DNA from: JANMDS01 sp031430575
GTDB taxonomy: Bacteria; Pseudomonadota; Gammaproteobacteria; Burkholderiales; Casimicrobiaceae
Assembly (NCBI GenBank): GCA_031430575.1
Contig: JANPBT010000060.1
Location: 62,001 to 126,000 of the forward strand
Direction of reading: 5' to 3'
Length of the DNA stretch: 64,000 nucleotides
Positions 31,573-38,258 of this stretch are shown here, one piece after another; within the stretch, counting starts at the first letter, position 1; every line of letters starts with the position of its first letter. The position numbers and the translations under genes were made by a program. The notes under the pieces were generated by a model. The model worked only from the letters and a program-made list of their open reading frames with translations. It was not told the DNA's origin and did not search any database.

Positions 31573-32826
31573 TCATTCACGCGTGCGATCAATCAAGACT
31601 TTGGGTAAATTCCCGGCGCGGATTTTTGCTGCCGCCGACATCTTGAGCGCCTTCACCGCTGCAGAATCAGCGGCAGGCGTTGGGGCTGGCGTTGGCGAGG
31701 GGGTTGGCGCTCCGGGCGCGGTGGTCGGTGGTGGCGTCGGGGTCGGCGTTGGCGGTGGCGGTGGCGTTGACGCCGTGTCGACTTTGCGCTTCTCAATCAA
31801 CGCATCCAATTTCGTTGTGTATCGCACGTCTGCACCGAGCTCGCTCGTCACCTCCGAAATGCCTTCTGGCGAGCAAATATTGTGATAACTCAATAGTAAG
31901 CGAGTCGCTGCGTCGTAGCTAAGGTTTTTTGAATCATTTTTGCTTGCCTCAATGCCGTCAAAAATCGCGACTAACGTGGCTTCCCTTTTTTGGCTTACTG
32001 CTTTGTGCACGAGCCCGACTGTGCCGTAGATGAAGTTCGTGCGAAACGCATCGAACCCCGCACCGCCTGCGGCTAGCCCAAGCGCGCCTTTACCAAGCGA
32101 TGAGGCCGCCGCTCCGTTAAACCCAGCAATCCCGATGATGGTATTACCCACGATTTGGAAGATATCTTTGTACCAACCTACTTTTTGATCGGCACGGCTA
32201 AGCCCAGCAAACCATTCATCGCAGGCTAAATCTGAGAGCGTTGCACCTGCTTCGAAATACAACTGAACAACAGATGGTGCATCGGGGGGTAGCACTACGG
32301 CAGCGATTTCAGCTGCTTTAGCTTTCTTTTCTTCTTCTACTTCTGCTGGTGTTTTTTTTGCTACGCCTGTGACTACAGGTTCGATTTTTTTATCGTCAGT
32401 CTTTGCTGTAGTCGCGTCTGCACCTGCACTAAGCTTGGTTGTTGGAGGCTTCGTCGCGCCAGTCGTTGTCGCGGCAGCAGCAGCCAGCTTTATCTTTTGT
32501 TCAGCAATGGATTCGTTCAGTTCTTGTTGCCGAAAAAGATCATTTTTCCGATAGAAATCAATTTTGCCGCACGATGTTGATGGGCGCGTAGTTACATACG
32601 CGCCCGAGGTCTCACTCGCGCAGCGCGCTAGCTTTTTAAATCGCGAAAAATGGTCGTCAAACGTGACCGTCGGCAAAAGCTCCGGCTCGTGTTTTTTCGA
32701 AACCTGCCACCACGAGGATGGCTTGCCATTGTCATCATCGTCGTTCGGTTTATCGGTTGCCCATGCCGGGCTGGCGATCAAAATCGCAGCAGCCAATGCA
32801 GATAATTTAAAGAGTTTGGATTTCAT
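31573..32826 (-). CDS. Hypothetical exported protein with Pro/Thr-rich C-terminal region
   Basis: A 417-residue protein of unknown family. Signal peptide MKSKLFKLSALAAAILIASPAWA, an acidic NDDDDNG, then a helical Ala/Lys/Thr-rich stretch (~105-185), a small-residue hydrophobic part (IVGNTIIGIAGFNGAAASSLGKGALGLAAGGAG, ~225-260), and a Pro-Thr linker (~350-385, TPPPPPTPTPTPPPTTAPG). It ends in a basic VKALKMSAAAKIRAGNLPKVLIDRTRE. A GAGGTGA site precedes the ATG. There is no catalytic motif. It is monocistronic. Confidence 0.7.
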   Translation of the reverse strand: MKSKLFKLSALAAAILIASPAWATDKPNDDDDNGKPSSWWQVSKKHEPELLPTVTFDDHFSRFKKLARCASETSGAYVTTRPSTSCGKIDFYRKNDLFRQQELNESIAEQKIKLAAAAATTTGATKPPTTKLSAGADATTAKTDDKKIEPVVTGVAKKTPAEVEEEKKAKAAEIAAVVLPPDAPSVVQLYFEAGATLSDLACDEWFAGLSRADQKVGWYKDIFQIVGNTIIGIAGFNGAAASSLGKGALGLAAGGAGFDAFRTNFIYGTVGLVHKAVSQKREATLVAIFDGIEASKNDSKNLSYDAATRLLLSYHNICSPEGISEVTSELGADVRYTTKLDALIEKRKVDTASTPPPPPTPTPTPPPTTAPGAPTPSPTPAPTPAADSAAVKALKMSAAAKIRAGNLPKVLIDRTRE

Positions 32827-32946
32827 AGTTCACCTCGCACTAGTGGATGTGAACTCAAGTCTAGGCCGCAATCGCAGCCGGGGGAATCCCCAATTTACGG
32901 TAGTGTCTGCCAATCGGTATTGCTTTTTTGGATTGACGCAGGCGCA

Positions 32947-32965
32947 ATACCTGCGGCGCAGTTTT
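32947..32965 (+). repeat. Dispersed 19-bp repeat, intergenic
   Basis: Exact core at 32951-32961, downstream of the DMT transporter gene. Confidence 0.9.
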
Positions 32966-32971
32966 ACGCTT

Positions 32972-33991
32972 TTAGCGGTGTTTTGTCGGGCGTACGATGG
33001 TATGCGGGCGCGAGCCATCCTCGACGGCGCGCATCACTTTATCGCGAATGCGCTCATCCTCATCATCGCTCATCGGGATGATCGTTTTTGCGCCCGGCAC
33101 GCGGGCTTTTGCGCGCAATGGCGCAGGCTCATAAAAAACGACCAGCGCGACCGCCGCGCAGAGCATGGCCAGCGCGATCCAATCGTAAGTGCGCGGCACT
33201 TCACCAAGCAGGAGTAAGCCAGAGAGCACGCCAATCACCGGCACTGAGAGCGACGTAATGCCGGTGATATTGGCGGGGAGTGTGCGCACCAATTCGTTCC
33301 ACGCAAAATGGCAAAAGCCAAACACGATCGTTAGATTAAAAATCAAACCGAAATAGGCGCTGGCATTGCGCGGTAACCAATCACCCGCTATAAAAAATGC
33401 GCCAATTAAAGTGGGCACGCCACCGATCACCATCTGCCAAAAAACCAATGATTGGGTTGGCAATAAACGCGGGAAGCCTTTAGTAAAAACGACACCGAGC
33501 GCCCAGACGAAACCGGCCGCGAGCATCATCAACGTGCCGTAGGGCGCGCGCTGCAGCACCTCAAGCTCGTCCCACAACAACAAGACGATACCGCCCATAC
33601 CCACAGCAATCGCGATCCAGCGCGAGGCCCAAATACGCTCACGCAACACAAAGCGGGAGAGCATCACCACCCAAAGCGGCATCGAGTAAGCGATCAAGGC
33701 GGCGCGCCCCGAGGGTAGCTGGGCGAGGCCATAGGCAGCGAGGATATTCCACCCTAAGACATTGCACATCGCGCAGATGAAGAGCCGATTGTGATGCTTA
33801 CGCGGAATGTGAAACGAAACATTTTTGAGCAAACAATACCCGCCAAGCCAAAACGCACCCGCTAACACGCAGAGCCCGCGGAATTGCCAAACGCCCATCT
33901 CGCGCAAGGCCATTTTCATCATAGGCCAATTCACGCCCCATAAGATGGCAATTGCGGCTAAAAGCCATAGGGAGCGAGTCGGGTATTTCAT
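32972..33991 (-). CDS. EamA/DMT-family transporter with acidic/basic C-terminal tail
   Basis: A 339-residue, ten-TM transporter. The first helix, LLAAIAILWGVNWPMMKMALREMGVWQFRGL, is typical of EamA proteins, and GRAALIAYSMPLWVVMLSRFVLRERI ends the first repeat. The last ~45 residues (AKTIIPMSDDEDERIRDKVMRAVEDGSRPH) form an unusual hydrophilic tail beyond the usual ~295-residue length. The substrate is unknown. It is a second DMT transporter, not closely related to the one at 21425. Confidence 0.88.
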   Translation of the reverse strand: MKYPTRSLWLLAAIAILWGVNWPMMKMALREMGVWQFRGLCVLAGAFWLGGYCLLKNVSFHIPRKHHNRLFICAMCNVLGWNILAAYGLAQLPSGRAALIAYSMPLWVVMLSRFVLRERIWASRWIAIAVGMGGIVLLLWDELEVLQRAPYGTLMMLAAGFVWALGVVFTKGFPRLLPTQSLVFWQMVIGGVPTLIGAFFIAGDWLPRNASAYFGLIFNLTIVFGFCHFAWNELVRTLPANITGITSLSVPVIGVLSGLLLLGEVPRTYDWIALAMLCAAVALVVFYEPAPLRAKARVPGAKTIIPMSDDEDERIRDKVMRAVEDGSRPHTIVRPTKHR

Positions 33992-34104
33992 TTCGGCGAC
34001 CAGTTTGCATTAAAGCGAACCTTAAACGCTCGTTTAACGGTTACTTTCGCGCGCGTTCAAGAAAAAGCGATGTTTTCCAAGGAAGAAGGCGTTGCGATTA
34101 GGCT

Positions 34105-34905
34105 TTAAGCTGATGCACCTAAAAATTGCATTTCGTAAAACCGCACTTCGCCCTGCGGCGCAAATCCGAGTTTTTGCAAGATCGGCGCACTTTCCTCGCT
34201 GGCATCGACACAAAGGGTGCTGATACCGGCATCGATCGCTGCCTCGGCGCGCGCTTTCAGCAGCGCGTGGTAGCCACCTTGCTGTTGCCAATTTTTGCGC
34301 ATTGCGCCGGAAGTGAGCAGCGCCATCGGGCTGCCTGCGGGGTGCACGAGCGTGCCAGAGCCCACCGCTTGCCCGCCATCAAAGGCGGCGAAATAGCGAG
34401 CCCCGCGCTCGCCAGCGCGCATCGAGCGCATGTAATCGTCGACGTAACGCGCGTTTTCAGAATCAGGAAAGGCCTCATTCCAAATCGGCAAATAGCAGGC
34501 AAGCTCCTCGGGGCGCGTGAGCTCGCGCGCGCGCAGTGGGCTCGGTCGGGATGCAAGCCGCAACGCTAGATTTTCAAGCAACTCCTGCGGCGAAATAAAG
34601 TGCTGAAGCGCTGGCGGCTCAAGCACGAAGCCAAGCGATTTCAAATAATCCGGCAAGCCGGGCGGATTGTCGTCGGCATGAATGCGCCAACACAGCGCGC
34701 CCGCGACCTTTTGAGCGGCTGCAATTTCGCGCGCGACCACATGAAATAGTTGCGCGGCAGGGATGTCGTGCCACAGCACATAGCGCAGCGAGCCGTGATG
34801 CGTGGTGTAGCGCACGACATGCGGCGCTTCCTCGCGCACCATACCCGGCACTTGCGTGTTGCGGCGCATGGTTTCGGCGTAGCGCGTTTGAAGCTCGAGA
34901 GTCAT
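34105..34905 (-). CDS. GNAT family N-acetyltransferase
   Basis: A 266-residue GNAT protein. The acetyl-CoA-binding domain is C-terminal: YFAAFDGGQAVGSGTLV, LLTSGAMRKNWQQQGGYHALLKARAEAA (the Q/RxxGxG/A loop region) and the closing TLCVDASEESAPILQKLGFAPQGEVRFYEM. The N-terminal half is unrecognised. The substrate is unknown. ATG 34905 is the ATG at the end of a repeat copy (GCAGGTATG). It follows a 50-residue membrane-protein frame and ETF-QO on the same strand. Confidence 0.85.
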   Translation of the reverse strand: MTLELQTRYAETMRRNTQVPGMVREEAPHVVRYTTHHGSLRYVLWHDIPAAQLFHVVAREIAAAQKVAGALCWRIHADDNPPGLPDYLKSLGFVLEPPALQHFISPQELLENLALRLASRPSPLRARELTRPEELACYLPIWNEAFPDSENARYVDDYMRSMRAGERGARYFAAFDGGQAVGSGTLVHPAGSPMALLTSGAMRKNWQQQGGYHALLKARAEAAIDAGISTLCVDASEESAPILQKLGFAPQGEVRFYEMQFLGASA

Positions 34906-34922
34906 ACCTGCGGCGCAGTTAT
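34904..34922 (+). repeat. Dispersed 19-bp repeat overlapping GNAT start
   Basis: Exact core at 34908-34918. Its end forms the GNAT start codon on the minus strand. Confidence 0.9.
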
Positions 34923-34927
34923 TGAGG

Positions 34928-35080
34928 TCATAGCGTTCGCATCACAACAACCACTACGCTAAAACAAACGACAACCCCAACCGCAGCCCACCCGCCGGCG
35001 CGAATGATTTGGTCTGATCGCTTTTTTCCGCGTTGGAAGACGCCCAGCAAAAGTTCTAGAAAGATATCCACAGCGCTCAC
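34928..35080 (-). CDS. Small single-TM protein coupled to ETF-QO, 50 residues
   Basis: A short frame starts with GTG at 35080, overlapping the ETF-QO stop (GTGA). It encodes a hydrophobic helix at the N-terminus (AVDIFLELLLGVFQ), a basic RGKKRSDQ stretch and a strong TM segment (WAAVGVVVCFSVVVVVM). The positive patch between them suggests a cytoplasmic loop. I know no family. The stop-start overlap and the intact hydrophobic pattern support translation. Confidence 0.5.
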   Translation of the reverse strand: MSAVDIFLELLLGVFQRGKKRSDQIIRAGGWAAVGVVVCFSVVVVVMRTL

Positions 35081-36762
35081 ATCCCTGTGTAATTAGGCCC
35101 ACCACCGCCCTCGGGCGTGACCCAATGGATATTTTGCTTTGGGTCTTTGATATCGCAGGTTTTGCAGTGCACGCAGTTTTGCGCGTTGATCTGCAATCGC
35201 TGCTTGCCAGCATTGGCTTCATCGCTGACATATTCATAGACACCCGCCGGGCAGTAGCGCTGCTCTGGTCCGTCGTAAAGGGCGAGATTATGCGCAATCG
35301 GGATCGACGGATCGCGCAATTGCAAATGCACGGGCTGATCTTCTTCATGATTGGTGTTTGACAAAAACACCGACGACAGCTTATCAAACGAAATCACACC
35401 ATCGGGCTTGGGGTAATTAATTTTGGGCATCTGCGCCGCAGGTAAGAGCGAAGCATGATCGGCTTTATCATGCCGCAAAGTCCAGGGCACGAGCTTGCCA
35501 AAGCCCCAATCGTTGAGCCACATGTGCAATCCGCCATGGGCAGAGCCGAGCCACATGCCCCATTTCAAACCGGGCTTGACATTGCGCACTTTAAATAAAT
35601 CGGTGTAGCTCCACGATTTTTTAAACGCTTCGCCGTAGGCGACGATTTCATCGTGCAGGCGATTTGCGCCGAGCGCATCAAACGCCGCTTGCGCAGCGAG
35701 CATGCCAGAGTTCATCGCGTTGTGCGTGCCCTTAATGCGGGGAAGATTGACAAAACCCGCCGAGCAGCCGATGAGCGCGCCGCCGGGAAAAGCGAGCTTA
35801 GGAATGCTTTGCAGCCCACCTTCATTAATCGCGCGCGCGCCATAGCTCAAGCGCTTACCGCCGACAAATAAATCGCGCACGAGCGGATGCTGCTTAAAGC
35901 GCTGAAACTCATCAAACGGTGATAAATGCGGATTTTGATAATTCAAATGAATGACAAATCCAACCGCGACATAGCAATTTTTTTGCTCGTCTGTGAGGTG
36001 GTAAAGAAACGAGCCGCCGCCAGTCGCGTTATCGAGCGGCCAGCCTTGCGAGTGCAGCACTGCGCCGGGCTTATGCTTAGTCGGCTCGACTTGCCAAAGC
36101 TCTTTGATACCGATTCCATATTTCTGCGGATCAACGCCATCACGCAGATTAAATTTCTTCATCAATTCTTCTGAAAGCGAGCCGCGCACGCCTTCCGCAA
36201 AGAGCGTGTATTTCGCATGGAGCTCCATACCGGGCGCAAACTCACCTTTATGCTCGCCATTTTTGGCGATGCCCATGTCTCCAGTGGCCACGCCTTTGAC
36301 TGCGCCAGTTTCGCTAAAGAGCACTTCTGCAGCAGCAAATCCTGGATAAATTTCAACGCCTAAATCTTCTGCCTGCTTGCCTAACCAGCGGCAAACATTG
36401 CCTAAGCTCACGACGTAATTGCCATGATTACTCATCAACGGCGGCAGCGTCCAATGTGGGATTTTGCGCGCAGTGGTTTCGTTCAGAATATAGAAATCAT
36501 CAGAGGTCACCGGCGTATGCAACGGTGCGCCTTTCGCTTTCCAATCGGGAATCAAATCGTTAAGCGCAATTGGATCAATCACTGCGCCTGAGAGAATATG
36601 GGCGCCGACTTCGCTGCCCTTTTCCAAAATGCAAACGGTGACTTCACGCCCCGCCTTTGCCGCCAATTGCTTCAAGCGAATCGCCGCCGATAAGCCCGCG
36701 GGCCCGGCGCCGACGATCACCACGTCGTACTCCATTGCTTCTCGGTCAGTGCGGGTGGTCAT
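35077..36762 (-). CDS. Electron transfer flavoprotein-ubiquinone oxidoreductase
   Basis: A 561-residue inner-membrane-associated enzyme that passes electrons from ETF to ubiquinone, linking fatty-acid and amino-acid oxidation to respiration. The FAD site DVVIVGAGPAGLSAAIRL is at the N-terminus, followed by GAHILSGAVIDP and GCSAGFVNLPRIKGTHNAMNSGMLAA. The C-terminal [4Fe-4S] domain has CPAGVYEYV and NAQNCVHCKTCDIKDPKQNIHWV. ATG 36762 follows a GAGGAACG site; ATG 36795 is less likely. Repeat core 35431-35441 encodes LLPAAQM. Confidence 0.95.
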   Translation of the reverse strand: MTTRTDREAMEYDVVIVGAGPAGLSAAIRLKQLAAKAGREVTVCILEKGSEVGAHILSGAVIDPIALNDLIPDWKAKGAPLHTPVTSDDFYILNETTARKIPHWTLPPLMSNHGNYVVSLGNVCRWLGKQAEDLGVEIYPGFAAAEVLFSETGAVKGVATGDMGIAKNGEHKGEFAPGMELHAKYTLFAEGVRGSLSEELMKKFNLRDGVDPQKYGIGIKELWQVEPTKHKPGAVLHSQGWPLDNATGGGSFLYHLTDEQKNCYVAVGFVIHLNYQNPHLSPFDEFQRFKQHPLVRDLFVGGKRLSYGARAINEGGLQSIPKLAFPGGALIGCSAGFVNLPRIKGTHNAMNSGMLAAQAAFDALGANRLHDEIVAYGEAFKKSWSYTDLFKVRNVKPGLKWGMWLGSAHGGLHMWLNDWGFGKLVPWTLRHDKADHASLLPAAQMPKINYPKPDGVISFDKLSSVFLSNTNHEEDQPVHLQLRDPSIPIAHNLALYDGPEQRYCPAGVYEYVSDEANAGKQRLQINAQNCVHCKTCDIKDPKQNIHWVTPEGGGGPNYTGM

Positions 36763-36815
36763 AGGTCGTTCCTCGTTGCTCGCGCATAATTGCATTCATT
36801 TTATTGCACCGCACC

Positions 36816-37220
36816 ATGATTCCCAATCTCAACGAATTAAAGCAAATTCACCACCTCAGCATGCCGATGCGCTGGGGCGATATGGACGCAATGGGCCATC
36901 TCAACAACACGCTCTACTTTCGCTTCATGGAAGAGTGTCGATTAAATTGGTTTTTAACGATTGGCACTGATTTGAGCAAGACCGAAGGCATCGGCGCGGT
37001 CATCGTCAATGCCTTTTGCGAATTTCTAAAGCCGATCACCTACCCCGCGACTGTTAACATGACCATGCATCTCGGCGCGCTTGGCCGCACCAGCGCGCAG
37101 ACCTACCACGCGTTTATGATCAACGGCGAATGCTACGCGCGCGGCGCAGCCAAGATCGTTTGGATTGATCTTCATTCAGGAAAGTCGGCCCCGCTGCCTT
37201 TGGCGATTTTGGCGTTGTAA
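36816..37220 (+). CDS. 4-hydroxybenzoyl-CoA thioesterase-like acyl-CoA thioesterase
   Basis: A 134-residue hotdog-fold thioesterase. MRWGDMDAMGHLNNTLYFRFMEECRLNWF contains the catalytic Asp of the 4HBT motif (WGDMDxxGHxNN). YARGAAKIVWIDLHSGKSAPLP is the closing strand pair. ATG 36816 is used; an in-frame TTG at 36804 is possible. It is divergent from ETF-QO across ~50 bases, which fits a role in acyl-CoA metabolism. Confidence 0.9.
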   Translation: MIPNLNELKQIHHLSMPMRWGDMDAMGHLNNTLYFRFMEECRLNWFLTIGTDLSKTEGIGAVIVNAFCEFLKPITYPATVNMTMHLGALGRTSAQTYHAFMINGECYARGAAKIVWIDLHSGKSAPLPLAILAL

Positions 37221-37237
37221 ACGCTCATTTTTGATCG

Positions 37238-37256
37238 ATACCTGCGGCGCAGATTG
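37238..37256 (+). repeat. Dispersed 19-bp repeat, convergent gap
   Basis: Exact core at 37242-37252 between the thioesterase and LysE genes. Confidence 0.9.
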
Positions 37257-37292
37257 AGGCATTTTGAGGCACTTTTACAACGGCGGTGACTA

Positions 37293-38048
37293 CTAACGCG
37301 GGCGCTCGCTTAGCGCGGTCATCAGGCCCATGCCAATAAACGTAGTTCCCAGTGCGAGCCGCCCGAGCTGCCCGCCGTTTGGGCGCGCTGTGAGCCTAGG
37401 CGCGATCCAACCAGAAGCGAACGCGTAGAGCGTATCGGTCAGCGCTGCGATGCCAACAAAAAGAGCGCCGAGCAAAAGACTTTGGGCAACAGCCGATTCA
37501 TCTGGCCGCATAAATTGCGGCAGAAATGCAGCGAAAAAAAGTGTCGTTTTGGGATTAAAAAGTGCGACTAACGCCCCATCGATCACGATTCTAAACATCG
37601 AAATTTCACCCGTGCCTGCCAATACCTGCGGCGCAGTTTTAACGTCTGCAGCGCTGGTTCCGCTGCTGCCTTCATCAGGCGAAGCGCTTTGAGCAGACGT
37701 ATCGAGACGCGATGACGATGCATTCTGCGCCGCAGGGTTTGCCCCCTTACCGCGATGTAAGATCTGCACACCCAAATAAATCAGATACGCCGCGCCGACC
37801 CATTTCACAATCGTAAACGCAATCGACGATGCCGCAAACAACGCTGCCAAGCCCAGTGCTGCCGCCATCGCATTGCCCAAATTCCCCAGCGCGACCCCCG
37901 CCACCGAAGCCAAAGCAACAACGCGCCCCTGGGTCAACGCCCGCATCACGATATACGCCACGCCAGGCCCTGGGGTGATCGCCAAGATGAAGCTGGCTAG
38001 GAAAAAAGCTGAAAGCTGCGGCAGGGCAGGAAGTAAGTCAAGCATCAC
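37293..38048 (-). CDS. LysE family translocator with repeat-bounded loop insertion
   Basis: A 251-residue amino-acid/threonine exporter-like membrane protein (usual length ~205-210). N-terminal FILAITPGPGVAYIVMRALTQGRVVALASVAGVALGN and KWVGAAYLIYLGVQIL are LysE hallmarks, and FNPKTTLFFAAFLPQF is the second-half motif. Between them (~residues 103-145) is an extra Ser/Ala/Asp-rich loop not typical of the family. Each boundary is an inverted copy of the dispersed repeat: 37725-37735 (NPAAQN) and 37626-37636 (TAPQV). Function is probably retained because the loop is hydrophilic. Confidence 0.88.
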   Translation of the reverse strand: MMLDLLPALPQLSAFFLASFILAITPGPGVAYIVMRALTQGRVVALASVAGVALGNLGNAMAAALGLAALFAASSIAFTIVKWVGAAYLIYLGVQILHRGKGANPAAQNASSSRLDTSAQSASPDEGSSGTSAADVKTAPQVLAGTGEISMFRIVIDGALVALFNPKTTLFFAAFLPQFMRPDESAVAQSLLLGALFVGIAALTDTLYAFASGWIAPRLTARPNGGQLGRLALGTTFIGMGLMTALSERPR

Positions 38049-38175
38049 GGATTACCTACAAATTACAACATGAAATTTAGTCTACACCGAGCAGAAAAAA
38101 GCAAGACACCCGCACCGAACAAACCGAGCAATCCGCATGTTCCACACCATAAAAGCAATTTGGCAGATACGCGAA

Positions 38176-38240
38176 AAATCTGCGCTGCAGGTGTTTCGCA
38201 AGTATTTTTTGGCCTGCATCAATACGTCCGGCGCAGTGCG
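38176..38240. repeat. Degenerate inverted pair of the dispersed repeat
   Basis: Core CTGCGCTGCAG at 38180-38190 faces CGTCCGGCGCAG near 38225-38236. They lie downstream of the first array gene (stop at 38259) and may be its decayed terminator hairpin. Confidence 0.6.
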
Positions 38241-38258
38241 TTCATTCACGCCCGGCGA

